From: Gammaproteobacteria bacterium
Lineage (GTDB): Bacteria > Pseudomonadota > Gammaproteobacteria > Steroidobacterales > Steroidobacteraceae
Direction: 5' to 3'
Length of the DNA: 36,974 nucleotides
Assembly: GCA_027452045.1 (NCBI GenBank)
Contig: DAIDHH010000133.1
Coordinates: 1 to 36,974 of the forward strand
Shown here: piece by piece, positions 1 through 9,181 of the stretch
Layout of the letters: each line of letters begins with the position of its first letter
How positions within the stretch are numbered: the stretch's first letter is position 1
Notes under the pieces: generated by a model
Seen by the model: only the letters and a program-made list of their open reading frames with translations
Databases searched by the model: none
What the model was told of the DNA's origin: nothing
Position numbers and translations under genes: made by a program

Positions 1-630
1 GTTGAACACCGCATTGACATTGGTGTTCGGATCGCCGTGCGCCGTGATGCCGTAGCCGGCGTTGACATCGACCTGGGTGGCATCGAGCACCGGCTTGTTG
101 GTGATGTAGCGCACCACGCCCGCCTGGGCGCCGGCGCCGAACAGGGTTCCTTGCGGCCCCTCGAGGATCTCGATGCGCTGCAGATCGACCGCATAGATGT
201 CGAGATTGCGGCCCGGCAGCATCGCCGACTGGTTGTCGAGGTAGACCGCTACGTTCGGAAACCCGCCGACCGAGCCCTGACCCTGGGTGCCGAGCACCCC
301 GGTCGAGAGGCCGCGCATGAAGACCACGCCCTGGCCGGGACCCATGCTGCCGGTGGTGACGTTCGGCAGGTACTTCACGTAATCGTCGAACGTCTGCACA
401 TTGAGGTTTTGCAGAGTCTTTCCGGTGAGCGCCTCCATGGTGATGGGCACGTCCTGGATGTTCTGCGCCCGGCGTTGCGCGGTAACAACAACCTCTTGCA
501 ACTGCAGTCCATTGCTGCCATTCGCCGCAGTGGTCGCGGACCCGCTCGCATTGGCGGCGAGTACCGCATGGGCAGCCGAAGCGCTCAAGATGGCGGCAAC
601 GGTGCGTGAGAGCTTCTGGTTCGATTTCAT
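1..630 (-). CDS. TonB-dependent outer membrane receptor, N-terminal part (gene runs off the left edge)
   Basis: The minus strand reads open from an ATG at 628-630 to the window edge (210 codons, no stop). Seen: a signal-peptide-like N-terminus (MKSNQKLSRTVAAILSASAA), a TonB-box-like stretch (LQEVVVTAQRR, about residues 44-54), then plug-domain hallmarks such as VPITMEAL, the RIEILEGPQGTLFGAGAQAG stretch and VRYITNKP. A Shine-Dalgarno-like GAGGTAG lies just before the ATG. The family imports siderophores, vitamins, sugars or other larger ligands through the outer membrane using TonB/ExbBD energy. The substrate cannot be read from the plug. It diverges from the GMC oxidoreductase gene. The barrel is outside the window, so completeness cannot be judged. 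Confidence 0.9.
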   Translation of the reverse strand, partial: MKSNQKLSRTVAAILSASAAHAVLAANASGSATTAANGSNGLQLQEVVVTAQRRAQNIQDVPITMEALTGKTLQNLNVQTFDDYVKYLPNVTTGSMGPGQGVVFMRGLSTGVLGTQGQGSVGGFPNVAVYLDNQSAMLPGRNLDIYAVDLQRIEILEGPQGTLFGAGAQAGVVRYITNKPVLDATQVDVNAGYGITAHGDPNTNVNAVFN

Positions 631-965
631 GCGCCTACCTCTGCACGTTGTGAACTTTATCCGGGTACGGCCCTGGCCCGTCCGCGCCCCTTCCCCCCCC
701 GGGTGGGCATGCCGCGCGTCGAGGCGCTGCGGTCTGATGCAGCTCATGGTCGCGCATCCTCAGGACGCATGACTTGTGAGCACACGACACGCATGTTGCG
801 CCATTGCGACGTGCGGCGGCAAGCATTGAGGAGACTCCCATAGCCCACGCAGCCTTCACAGCCGAGAATTTCTATGGCGCCATCGGGAAAAAGCATGGTC
901 CGTGCTCGAGCGGATTCGTATGCTCGCCGAGGGGGCCGCGCCACCTGCGGCCGCATTGAGCACCG
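631..965. other. Divergent intergenic region between TonB receptor and GMC oxidoreductase
   Basis: This 335-bp stretch must hold the promoters of both divergent genes. I saw no convincing sigma-70 promoter, no good hairpin and no copy of the repeated motifs found elsewhere in the window. A run of eight C residues lies near 693-700. No coding signal is convincing on either strand; the open frames crossing it look like extensions of frames antisense to or overlapping the neighbours. Confidence 0.5.
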
Positions 966-2585
966 ATGTCGCACTACGACTACATCATCGTCGGCGCCGG
1001 CTCCGCGGGCTGCGTGCTCGCGCGACGTTTAAGCGATGCCGGACAGCGTGTGCTGCTTCTCGAGGCGGGCGGTTCCGACAGGAGCCCCTGGATCCGCGTC
1101 CCCGTCGGCTACGCGCGCACCTTCAACGATCCGCGATACAACTGGATGTACCAGGCCGGGCCCGATCCCGGTCTCAACCACCGGGGCGCGCACTGGCCGC
1201 GGGGCAAGGTGCTCGGCGGCTCGAGCTCCATCAACGCCATGGTGTTCGTGCGCGGCCAGCCGGCGGATTTCGAGGACTGGCGCGCCGCGGGCAACCCGGG
1301 CTGGGGCTGGGCGGAAGTGCTGCCCTATTTCAGGAAGCTCGAAGATCACCCGCTCGGCCCCTCGCAGTGGCACGGCGCGGGCGGACCCGTGCACATCGAT
1401 ACGCCCTCCGATGCGCTGCATCCGCTCTGCACCGCATTCATCGCCGCCTGCGCCGAAGCCGGCATACCCGCCACACAGGATTTCAATGGCGCCGAGCCCG
1501 AGGGCGCCGGCTTCTGGCAAGTGACCATCCGCGATGGGGTGCGTGTCTCGGCCGCGAGCGCCTATCTGCGGCCCGTGATGCGCCGACCCACGCTGCGCGT
1601 CATGCTCGAAGCGCACGCGCAGCGGGTCACGTTCTCCGGCACGCGCGCCACCGGAGTGGAATATTTGCGCGCCGGCGCGCTCGAGCGCGCAACCGCCGGC
1701 GAGGTCATCCTTTCGGCCGGCGCGATCGGCTCACCGCAACTGCTCGAGCTCTCCGGCCTCGGGAACCCGGAACTGCTCGGGCAGTTCGGCATACCCATCG
1801 TCGCCGCGCTTCCCGCCGTCGGCGAGGGCCTGCAGGATCACGTCTGCGTCGTGTATGCCTATCGCGCGAAGGTCCCCTCGCTCAACGAGGAGCTTCGCCC
1901 CCTGGCGGGCCGGGTCAAAGCGGCGCTGCGCTATGTGCTGCACCGCGACGGCCCGCTCGCGATGAGCGTGAACCAGGCGGGCGCGTTCGTGCGCAGCCGC
2001 CCCGGCCTCGAGCGTCCCAATCTGCACATTTACTTCAATCCCGCGAGCTACAGCACCGACACCGCCCGCCAGAGCCGCAGGCTCATCCGTCTCGACCCGT
2101 TCCCGGGGTTTCGCATGTCGTTCAACACCTGCCGCCCGACGAGTCGCGGCAGCGTACACATCCGCAGTGCCGATCCGTCCGCGAGCCCGGCCATTGCACC
2201 GAACAGCCTCGCCACGGCCGAGGACATCGCCGATGTCTACGAAGGGGCGCGCGTGCTGCGACGCATCACCGGCGCCGGACCGCTGGCGCGCATCATCGAA
2301 TGCGAGCTCGAACCGGGCAAGGCGGTGCGCACCGATGCCGAGGTGCTGGAAGACTTCCGCCAGCGCGGCGGTTCGGTGTTCCATCCCTGCGGCACCTGCG
2401 CAATGGGACCGGACCCCACGCGGGCCGTGGTCGACTCGCGCCTGCGGGTGCACGGCATCGCGGGACTGCGCGTGGTGGACGCCTCGGTGTTCCCGGCGGT
2501 CACTTCCGGTAACATCAATGCGCCGACTTTGATGGTGGCCGAAAAGGCCGCTGACCTCATACTCGAGGACAGTCGCACGAAATGA
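966..2585 (+). CDS. GMC-family FAD oxidoreductase (choline dehydrogenase-like)
   Basis: A 539-aa flavoprotein of normal family length. Seen: the dinucleotide-binding GAGSAG at residues 10-15, GMC signature 1 at about 77-98 (HWPRGKVLGGSSSINAM), GMC signature 2 at 252-266 (GAIGSPQLLELSGLG), and the catalytic region with His473 in FHPCGTCAMG and Asn516 in TSGNINAPT. The family oxidises alcohols such as choline, aryl alcohols or polyethylene glycol to aldehydes, passing electrons to a quinone or oxygen. A choline-type substrate would fit the methylated-amine theme, but the family is too broad to assign one. Only 12 bp separate it from the MFS gene downstream, so the two are probably co-transcribed. 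The ATG start puts the Rossmann motif at the usual position. Confidence 0.93.
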   Translation: MSHYDYIIVGAGSAGCVLARRLSDAGQRVLLLEAGGSDRSPWIRVPVGYARTFNDPRYNWMYQAGPDPGLNHRGAHWPRGKVLGGSSSINAMVFVRGQPADFEDWRAAGNPGWGWAEVLPYFRKLEDHPLGPSQWHGAGGPVHIDTPSDALHPLCTAFIAACAEAGIPATQDFNGAEPEGAGFWQVTIRDGVRVSAASAYLRPVMRRPTLRVMLEAHAQRVTFSGTRATGVEYLRAGALERATAGEVILSAGAIGSPQLLELSGLGNPELLGQFGIPIVAALPAVGEGLQDHVCVVYAYRAKVPSLNEELRPLAGRVKAALRYVLHRDGPLAMSVNQAGAFVRSRPGLERPNLHIYFNPASYSTDTARQSRRLIRLDPFPGFRMSFNTCRPTSRGSVHIRSADPSASPAIAPNSLATAEDIADVYEGARVLRRITGAGPLARIIECELEPGKAVRTDAEVLEDFRQRGGSVFHPCGTCAMGPDPTRAVVDSRLRVHGIAGLRVVDASVFPAVTSGNINAPTLMVAEKAADLILEDSRTK

Positions 2586-2597
2586 CGGGGGTGCCTG

Positions 2598-3947
2598 GTG
2601 AATGATGCGAGCAGCGGCGCGGGCGCCGACCCGGGGCCCGTGGTGAGCCCACACGATCGCCACGCCCCTTCCGAGGCAACGACCCTGGCGCAACGCTGGT
2701 ACGTCGCGTTCATGATGTGCCTCGTATACACGCTCAGCATCTCCGATCGCTATTCGATATCGACCGTTCTAGAGCCCATCCGGCGTCAGCTGCATCTATC
2801 GGACGCCAACGTCGCATTTCTCACCGGCGTGTCGCTCGCGATTTTTTACGTCTTTTTCGGCATTCCGCTCTCCTGGCTCATCGACCGCTACAGCCGACGC
2901 AATATCATCGGCGCCTCCCTGGTGGCCTGGTCGGTATTCACGGCGGCAACGGGCGTGTCGCGCAGCTACGCGCAGCTCCTCTGGGCGCGCATCGGTGTCG
3001 GCATCGGGGAGGCCGGCGGCACCCCGGGAGCCAACTCGATCCTGTCGGATTATTTCCCCGCCGCGCGCCGCCCCATGGCATTGCAGGTGTTCGCGCTCGG
3101 CGCGCCCATCGGCGCCTGGATCGGATCCCAGATCGCCGGCGCACTCGCCTATCATTACGGCTGGCGCACGATGTTCCTGCTGCTCGGTCTTCCCGGGGTC
3201 GTGGCCGGCGCGCTCATCTTTCTCACCATCCGTGAGCCGCGCCGGGGACGGCTCGATGCGGGCGAGCAGGCCGCCGCCCCCGCCATCCTCGAGACCCTGC
3301 GTTTCCTCTGGAAGCAGCGCTCGGCCGTGCACCTGATGGTGGCCGGCGCCATCGTCGCGCTCTGGGGCTGGGGGCTCATGTGGTGGACACCGGCGTTCCT
3401 GATGCGCGCCTACTCGCTCAACGTCGGGCAGGCCGGGGCCATCCTCGGACCGGTGCACCTCATCGGCGGCAGCGCCGCGATGATCGGCAGCACGTGGCTC
3501 CTGTCGCGCCCCTTTTTCGCAGATCCGCGCCGCATCGTGCGCTGGCTAGGGGCCTACATCGCCTTCGCGACGCTCGTCACCGCCGTCATCTACTCGAGCC
3601 ATTCCCTGACGCTCACCCGCTGGCTCCTGTGGCTGTTCGTCCCGGCACTGTACGTGTACATCGGCGCAAGCTTCGGCATCCTCAACAATCTCGCCCTGCC
3701 GAAGATGCGCGCCATGTACTGCGCCGTGACGCTCTTCATCGCCAACGTGTGCAATCTGATCATCGCGCCGCAGGCGGTGGGAATGCTGAGCGACTGGTTC
3801 GCGCCGCACCACGTGCCGAACGCGGCGTCATTGCGCCTCGGGCTGCTGTGTCTCGTGCCGACCGGCTTCTGGGCAAGCTGGCACTTTTTCCGCTCCTCCC
3901 GCGATCTGCTGGAGGACGAACGCAGAGCGAAAAGCATCCCGGCCTGA
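2598..3947 (+). CDS. MFS transporter, spinster-like
   Basis: A 449-aa protein with about 12 hydrophobic segments. An early YTLSISDRYSIS segment, a WLIDRYSRRN loop 2-3 motif and a GIGEAGGTPGANSILSDYF stretch resemble the spinster-like MFS subgroup, which is common in proteobacteria beside dehydrogenases and TonB receptors. Start is GTG at 2598, 12 bp after the GMC stop. A further ATG lies three codons downstream in another frame and is not used. Being in an operon with the GMC oxidoreductase suggests transport of that enzyme's substrate or product across the inner membrane (inference). The ligand is unknown. The last about 20 residues are hydrophilic and charged. Confidence 0.88.
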   Translation: MNDASSGAGADPGPVVSPHDRHAPSEATTLAQRWYVAFMMCLVYTLSISDRYSISTVLEPIRRQLHLSDANVAFLTGVSLAIFYVFFGIPLSWLIDRYSRRNIIGASLVAWSVFTAATGVSRSYAQLLWARIGVGIGEAGGTPGANSILSDYFPAARRPMALQVFALGAPIGAWIGSQIAGALAYHYGWRTMFLLLGLPGVVAGALIFLTIREPRRGRLDAGEQAAAPAILETLRFLWKQRSAVHLMVAGAIVALWGWGLMWWTPAFLMRAYSLNVGQAGAILGPVHLIGGSAAMIGSTWLLSRPFFADPRRIVRWLGAYIAFATLVTAVIYSSHSLTLTRWLLWLFVPALYVYIGASFGILNNLALPKMRAMYCAVTLFIANVCNLIIAPQAVGMLSDWFAPHHVPNAASLRLGLLCLVPTGFWASWHFFRSSRDLLEDERRAKSIPA

Positions 3948-3954
3948 AGCCGGG
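3938..3954. terminator. Possible hairpin at the end of the MFS gene
   Basis: CCCGGC and GCCGGG form a 6-bp GC-only stem around a 5-nt loop that contains the MFS stop codon. It sits between two convergent genes (the MttB-1 gene ends at 4003), where a terminator is expected. No U-tract follows on either strand, so intrinsic termination is doubtful. Confidence 0.25.
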
Positions 3955-4002
3955 GGCAGGACGCAAGGGAAAGCCCGCGCAGCCCCATGGCCACCGGGAT
4001 CC

Positions 4003-5532
4003 TCAGGTCACCGGCGCCGCCCCACCCTCCGCGGTTCGCCGGGCGATGAACTCATCGAGCGCTGGGGCGCAGGCCGCCGCGACAGCCGGCGCGGTGAACT
4101 CGGCAAGCACCTGCTTCCACTTGTCCCGCGCGCGCTCGGCGGCGGTGCGCTCGCCGCCTTCCTTCCACGTGCCGAAGTTGGACATGTCCGCGATGAGCGG
4201 CTCATAGAACGCCGAGCGGTAGCGCGCCATCGTGTGAGCGGCCGAGAAGAAGTGCCCGCCCGGCTGCACCTCGGCGATCGCATCGAAGCCGAGCGTATCC
4301 TCATCGGCCGGCGGCGCCACGCACAGCTCGGCCAGCATCTGCAGCACCTCGACGTCCATCACGCACTTTTCGTACGAATGGGTGAGCCCGCCTTCCATCC
4401 AGCCGGCTGCATGCAGACAGAGGTTCGCCCCGGCGAGTACGCTCGCCCACAGGGAGAACTGGGTCTCCCACGCCGACTGGGCATCCACTACGTTGGCCGC
4501 CGTGCCCGCCCCGGCACGCCAGGGCAATCCCACGTGGCGCGCGAGCTGCCCTGCCCCGAGAGTGGCCTGCAGGTGAGTGGGCGTGCCGAAGGCGGGCGAG
4601 CCGGATTTCATGTCGACGTTGGAGAGAAAGCTGCCGTAGAGCACCGGCGCGCCGGGGCAAGAGAGCTGCGCGAGCGTGATTCCAGCAAGCGCCTCGGCAT
4701 GCTGCAGCGTGAGTGCGCCCGCGATGCTGATCGGCGCCATGGCCCCCGCCAGGCAGAACGGCGTCATGACGGTGAGCTGCCCGTTGCGCGCGAAGTCGAT
4801 GAGCCCCTGGGCCATCGAAATGTCGAGCGTGCGCGGTGAGTTGCTGTTGATGATGGTGTAGGAATGAACCGCGGAGCGAAACGCCTGGGCATCGAGGCCG
4901 CGCGCCAGGCGGATCATCGCGAAACAGTCCTCGACCTGCGCGCTGCCGCGCGCCGAGAGGTGCGGCAACTTGTCCGAGAGGGTCAACTGCAGGCGCATGG
5001 TCGCGTAGTGACGGACATGCACCGGGACGTCCTGCGGCTCGACGAAGTTACCGAGCGTGTGCAGCACGTCGAAGTGCTGGTTGAGCTTGGTAAGCTCGGT
5101 CAGATCCGCGAGCGATCCGGGCCGCCGGCCGCGCTCGAGGTCGCTCGCATTGGGGCAGCTCGAGCCACCGATGAAGATCATCGTCCCGGGAGCGAACTCG
5201 ACCGTGCGCCGCGGGTCCGCGCCCACGCCGTGGAAGGACCGCGGACAGCTCTCGAGGGCGTGCCCGATGATCTCGCGCCCGAGACGCACCATCTGCGTCT
5301 GCTCATCGACCAGCGCCCCCGCCTGACGGTAGAGGGCGCGCGCCTCGGGCAGCAGCACCTTGATGCCGAGCGCCTCGTTGACCCGCAACGCGTTCTCGTG
5401 GATCGCGGCCACCGCGTCGTCCGAGAACACGCGCTGTGGCGTGAATGGATTACGCAGCTGGCGGTAATCGGCCGCGCGAGGGGCAGCGCTCTGCCGGGTG
5501 CCCGGGCCGGACTGACGTCGGTTCTGTCGCAT
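4003..5532 (-). CDS. MttB-family (COG5598) corrinoid methyltransferase, paralogue MttB-1, non-pyrrolysine
   Basis: A 509-aa protein of the trimethylamine methyltransferase family. These are TIM-barrel enzymes that move a methyl group from a quaternary or tertiary amine to a cognate corrinoid protein. Seen: an Arg-rich N-terminus followed by RQLRNPF, AGAMAPISIAGALTLQHAEA, SNVDMKSGSPAFGTP and AGWMEGGLTHSYEKC, all with direct counterparts in the two paralogues here. No UAG interrupts the frame, so it is of the MtgB-like type rather than the pyrrolysine TMA enzyme. It is the last gene of the sarcosine oxidase cluster, 59 bp after soxG. A TATATT box (5541-5546, minus strand) lies only 8 bp before the ATG and a 30-bp repeat lies just upstream, so it may also have its own promoter. 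Its corrinoid partner is presumably the protein at 30933-31634. Substrate unknown. Confidence 0.9.
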   Translation of the reverse strand: MRQNRRQSGPGTRQSAAPRAADYRQLRNPFTPQRVFSDDAVAAIHENALRVNEALGIKVLLPEARALYRQAGALVDEQTQMVRLGREIIGHALESCPRSFHGVGADPRRTVEFAPGTMIFIGGSSCPNASDLERGRRPGSLADLTELTKLNQHFDVLHTLGNFVEPQDVPVHVRHYATMRLQLTLSDKLPHLSARGSAQVEDCFAMIRLARGLDAQAFRSAVHSYTIINSNSPRTLDISMAQGLIDFARNGQLTVMTPFCLAGAMAPISIAGALTLQHAEALAGITLAQLSCPGAPVLYGSFLSNVDMKSGSPAFGTPTHLQATLGAGQLARHVGLPWRAGAGTAANVVDAQSAWETQFSLWASVLAGANLCLHAAGWMEGGLTHSYEKCVMDVEVLQMLAELCVAPPADEDTLGFDAIAEVQPGGHFFSAAHTMARYRSAFYEPLIADMSNFGTWKEGGERTAAERARDKWKQVLAEFTAPAVAAACAPALDEFIARRTAEGGAAPVT

Positions 5533-5577
5533 ACCAGCTCAATATACCGACGGTGCCGCTCGAGCGTACCGGTGGGA

Positions 5578-5607
5578 GCGATTCAGAAAACTCATGGCGC
5601 TATCGCG
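5578..5607. repeat. 30-bp repeat, copy 1; candidate operator upstream of MttB-1
   Basis: This element matches 29299-29328 at 26 of 30 positions. The ends form the inverted repeat GCGAT-N19-ATCGC, with an identical core AAAACTCATGGCG. This copy overlaps the last codons of soxG and begins 45 bp upstream of the MttB-1 start. The symmetric ends and the upstream position suggest a dimeric regulator site; a shared mobile or duplicated remnant is the alternative. Confidence 0.45.
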
Positions 5608-6212
5608 AGCCGGCATACCGGCCGGAATTCGAACCCGAATTGCGCCGCGCTGTCGCGGATCGCCCGATACAGGCTGTGGGCGAAGCTGCGTCCGACGCAG
5701 ATCTCGAACACCGGCGGGTCCTGCCCGGCCTGCTCGAGTCGCCACAACGTCACGCTCATGTGGGCGGCCACCGTCTGCGCGATGTCGCCCGGGGCAAAGG
5801 TGCGCTCGTGCACGTCGATCGGCACTAGCTTGGCCAGACACTCTCGCACCCTCGGCCCCTCGAGGCGCAAGGTGGCGTAGGCAGCGCTCAAATCGATGAC
5901 CGCTGCGTAGCCGCCGAACGCCGACCTCAGGGACAGCGCGAAGGCATCGCCGGCGCCCTCACAAGTCATCATCCAGGATTCGGGGCCGATGCCCGCCACG
6001 GCGAGCTGATGGCAGCGCGCGCGGCGCGGTCCCTTGGGCAAGGCAATGCCGTAGCGCTGGTGGAACAACCGATCGAGCGGCTCCAGCTGCCCATTGCGGG
6101 CGGTGAGGCGCGCGATGCCGGGCTCACGCTCGATCGCGATCACCGCGCCCGCGGCGCCTTCCGGCGCCACGCCCGCAAACGCCGCCAGGGGTTGCATGGG
6201 AATCTCGTTCAT
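5592..6212 (-). CDS. soxG: Sarcosine oxidase subunit gamma
   Basis: A 206-aa protein whose family is recognised from its place directly after soxA and from its GcvT-like fold features. Visible segments are RLEGPRVRECLAKLVPIDVH and MSVTLWRLEQAGQDPPVFEI, ending in a RSFAHSLYRAI segment typical of the SoxG C-terminus. It is the gamma subunit of the cytoplasmic heterotetrameric sarcosine oxidase, which converts sarcosine, THF and O2 to glycine, 5,10-methylene-THF and H2O2. Its ATG overlaps the soxA stop by one base (TGATG), so translation is coupled. The last codons lie within the 30-bp repeat. Confidence 0.9.
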   Translation of the reverse strand: MNEIPMQPLAAFAGVAPEGAAGAVIAIEREPGIARLTARNGQLEPLDRLFHQRYGIALPKGPRRARCHQLAVAGIGPESWMMTCEGAGDAFALSLRSAFGGYAAVIDLSAAYATLRLEGPRVRECLAKLVPIDVHERTFAPGDIAQTVAAHMSVTLWRLEQAGQDPPVFEICVGRSFAHSLYRAIRDSAAQFGFEFRPVCRLAIAP

Positions 6213-9181
6213 CAGCTTCTCACCCGCTCGCCCGTCGGATCGTAGAAGACCGCAGAGACGACCTCGACGGTCGCGTCTTCACCGCGCAGCGGATCGTATG
6301 CGCGAATGGTCTCGCCCATGCGATCGCGGCCCCGGCTGAGGAACCCGAGCCCGATCCAATGGCCGAGGGTGGGAGAGAATGCTGCCGAGCTCACGAATCC
6401 CTGGTCGTTCGACAGTGTCGCAGGCGCGCCGGTGGGCAACAGGTGTGCGCCCGCTGCGAGCCGCGAGCCGGGCTCGCGCGGCTTCAGCCCGACCAGAACG
6501 GGCCGATCGGCGGCGGTCAGCCCCGGGCGCGCCGCGAGCACGCTGCCGATGAAATCCTTCCCGGTCGAGACGAGTCGCTCGAGACCGAGGTCGCGGGCGG
6601 TGGTCGTGCCGTTGATCTCCGCTGCGGCGACATGCCCTTTCTCGATGCGCATCACGCCGAGCGCCTCGGTGCCGTAGGGCACGACGCCCCCTGGCGCATC
6701 GGCGGCGATCAGCGCGCGCATCGTGAAGTCCCCGTAGCGGGCCGGCACCGCCAGCTCGTAGGCGAGCTCGCCCGAGAAGGAGATGCGAAACACTCGCACG
6801 CCGATACCGCGCCATGAACACTCCGCGCAGGCGAGGAACGGGAAGGCTGCGTTCGACAGATCGAGCGCCTCGCCGAAGAGCATCGACAGGAGCGCTCGGG
6901 ATCCGGGACCGGCGATCGAGTACTGCGCCCATTGTTCGCTCACCGGAGTCAGCTGGACATCGAGCTCGGGCCAGAGCACCTGGCGCGCATGCATCAGGTG
7001 CTGCATCACCCGGGCCGCGTGGGCGGTGCTCGTCGAGAGCAGATAGTGGCACGGGGAAAGGCGCGCCACCGTGCCATCATCGAGCACCATGCCGTCTTCA
7101 CGCAGCATCAGGCCGTAGCGGGCCCTGCCGACGGTGAGCGTCGAGATTCTGTTGGCGTAAATCCGCTCGAGAAACGCCCCGGCATCGGCCCCCTGGACAT
7201 CGACCTTGCCCAGGGTCGAGACGTCGCAGACACCCACCCCGGTGCGCACGGCGGCAACCTCCCGAGCCACCGTGACGCGCCAATCGGTCTCACCGGCCAC
7301 GGGGTACCAGCGCGCGCGCCGCCACTCCCCGGCATCGACGAAGACTGCCCCCCGCTCACACGCCCATCCGTGACTCGGAGTGTGCCGGAATGGCCGGTAT
7401 TCTCTCCCGCGCGCGCGGCCCGCGAGCGCGCCTATGGCGAGCGGCGTATACGGCGGCCGGGCAGCGATCGTTCCAAGATCGCTCAGCTCGCGCTGCGTCA
7501 GGGCGGCAAGCAGCGCATGTCCGTTGAGCTGGGAAGTCTTGCCCTGGTCGGTGCCCATGCCGAGCGTGGTGTAGCGCTTGAGGTGCTCCGGGGACCGGAA
7601 CCCTTCGCGCGCCGCGAGGCCAATGTCATCGAGAGTCACATCGTGCTGGTAATCGACGAACGCCTTGCCGCGACATCCGGCAACGAACCACAGCGGAGCC
7701 GCCCCTACCTGCTCATCCTCGCAATGCCAATGTTCGCGGTGCGCCTCGAACCCCGCCTCGCGCGCGGCATCCCGGCCGGCATCGACCCCCATGCTGAGCG
7801 CCGCGGACAGCGAGAACTCCCCGGCCGCCGCCCCCACGGCGGTCATGCCGCGCGGCAAATCGCCCGGCACGTAGGCGCTGAGCGCCTCGGACCAGCGCGG
7901 GCGCCCGCCCAGGTGGGTGGACAACGCCACGTTCGGACTCCAGCCGCCGGCCAGCGCAATCGTGTCGGCAGGGAACTTCCGGGTCCGCCCCCCCTCCTCG
8001 CGCACCTCGAGGCGCTCGACACTCCTGCGGCCGCGGGCACGCAGGACCTGTGCGCCGAGCATGACCTCGGTGCCCTGGCGGCGTGCCTCGGCAGCAAGAG
8101 CGGGTGGCGCGGTGCGGCGCGCATCGATGATCACCGGCACATCAAGTCCCTCGCGCCGCAGATCGAAGGCGGTCTTCCAGCCGTCATCGCACGTCGTGAA
8201 CAGCGCCACATGCCGCCCCGGCGCGACGCGAAACCGATTGAGGTAGGTGCGCACCGCTGAGGCGAGCATCACCCCGGGCAAATCGTTGCCACCGAATACG
8301 ATCGGGCGCTCGAGGGCGCCCGTGGCCAACACCGCGCGCCGCGCGACGATCTTCCACAGGCGTTGCCGCGGCTGATGTCCCTCGGGCCGCGGCAGATGAT
8401 CGGATACGCGCTCGAGGGCGCCGAAGGTGTTGCCGTCGTAAAGCCCGAACACCGTCGTGCGCGTCATGAGCCGCACCTGCGCCAGCGAGCGCAGCTCACC
8501 GCTCACGCGAGCGGCCCAGGCCGAGCCGCCCTCGCCCTCGATCTCGAGGCGATCCCCGTTGAGACGTCCTCCGGGCAGGAAGTCCTCGTCACAGAGGATG
8601 ACCCGCGCGCCCGCGCGCCCTGCGGTCAATGCCGCGGCAAGTCCCGCCGCCCCGCCACCGATCACGAGCAGGTCGCAGAATGCATGCGCACCTTCGTACG
8701 TGTCGGGATCGGCCTCCAGGCTCGCCCGCCCGAGCCCGGCCGCGCGCCGGATCGCAGGCTCGTAGAGCATCTCCCAGAAGGCCGCCGGCCACATGAAGGT
8801 CTTGTAGTAGAAGCCCGCGGCGAAAAGCGGAGCGAGGAGGGAGTTGACCGCCCCCGCATCGCAGGCGAGGGACGGCCAGCGGTTCTGACTGCGCGCGCAC
8901 AGGCCCTCGAAGAGCTCGATCATCGTCGCGCGAGTATTCGGCTCCCGATGCGCCCCCTCGCGCAGCTCGACCAGTGCATTGGGCTCCTCGGAGCCCGCCG
9001 AGAGCACGCCCCGCGGCCGATGATATTTGAACGAGCGCCCCATCAGCCTCACGCCCGCCGCGAGCAGCGCCGAGGCGAGCGTGTCACCCGGATGGCCGAC
9101 GTATCCTCTGCCATCGAAGGTGAAGGAAAGCCTCCGCCCGCGCTGGATGGCCCCCGCGCCCTCGAGCCGGTTCGGGCTCAT
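6212..9181 (-). CDS. soxA: Sarcosine oxidase subunit alpha
   Basis: A 989-aa protein, normal for SoxA. Domains in order: an N-terminal ferredoxin-like region (about 15-105, with FTFDGRGYVGHPGDTLASAL and SFKYHRPRGVLSAGSEEPNA), an NAD-binding FAD/NAD-type domain (GGGAAG at 175-180), and a C-terminal GcvT-like folate-binding half. The C-terminus accepts the formaldehyde-level carbon onto THF. A longer frame begins upstream at 9436, but it would overlap soxD almost entirely. The ATG at 9179-9181 overlaps the soxD stop as ATGA and gives the family N-terminus, so I use it. It lies in the order soxB-soxD-soxA-soxG, the standard order for this enzyme. Confidence 0.95.
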   Translation of the reverse strand: MSPNRLEGAGAIQRGRRLSFTFDGRGYVGHPGDTLASALLAAGVRLMGRSFKYHRPRGVLSAGSEEPNALVELREGAHREPNTRATMIELFEGLCARSQNRWPSLACDAGAVNSLLAPLFAAGFYYKTFMWPAAFWEMLYEPAIRRAAGLGRASLEADPDTYEGAHAFCDLLVIGGGAAGLAAALTAGRAGARVILCDEDFLPGGRLNGDRLEIEGEGGSAWAARVSGELRSLAQVRLMTRTTVFGLYDGNTFGALERVSDHLPRPEGHQPRQRLWKIVARRAVLATGALERPIVFGGNDLPGVMLASAVRTYLNRFRVAPGRHVALFTTCDDGWKTAFDLRREGLDVPVIIDARRTAPPALAAEARRQGTEVMLGAQVLRARGRRSVERLEVREEGGRTRKFPADTIALAGGWSPNVALSTHLGGRPRWSEALSAYVPGDLPRGMTAVGAAAGEFSLSAALSMGVDAGRDAAREAGFEAHREHWHCEDEQVGAAPLWFVAGCRGKAFVDYQHDVTLDDIGLAAREGFRSPEHLKRYTTLGMGTDQGKTSQLNGHALLAALTQRELSDLGTIAARPPYTPLAIGALAGRARGREYRPFRHTPSHGWACERGAVFVDAGEWRRARWYPVAGETDWRVTVAREVAAVRTGVGVCDVSTLGKVDVQGADAGAFLERIYANRISTLTVGRARYGLMLREDGMVLDDGTVARLSPCHYLLSTSTAHAARVMQHLMHARQVLWPELDVQLTPVSEQWAQYSIAGPGSRALLSMLFGEALDLSNAAFPFLACAECSWRGIGVRVFRISFSGELAYELAVPARYGDFTMRALIAADAPGGVVPYGTEALGVMRIEKGHVAAAEINGTTTARDLGLERLVSTGKDFIGSVLAARPGLTAADRPVLVGLKPREPGSRLAAGAHLLPTGAPATLSNDQGFVSSAAFSPTLGHWIGLGFLSRGRDRMGETIRAYDPLRGEDATVEVVSAVFYDPTGERVRS

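Noticed and set aside
902-2512. A 536-codon open frame overlapping the GMC gene
   Set aside because: Same strand, other frame, extremely Arg/His-rich and without any domain; the GMC frame carries all family signatures.
3541-3560. GGCTAGGGGCC resembling the TTGCTAGGA motif
   Set aside because: Inside the MFS coding region, without the leading TTG and without a match in the second half of the motif.
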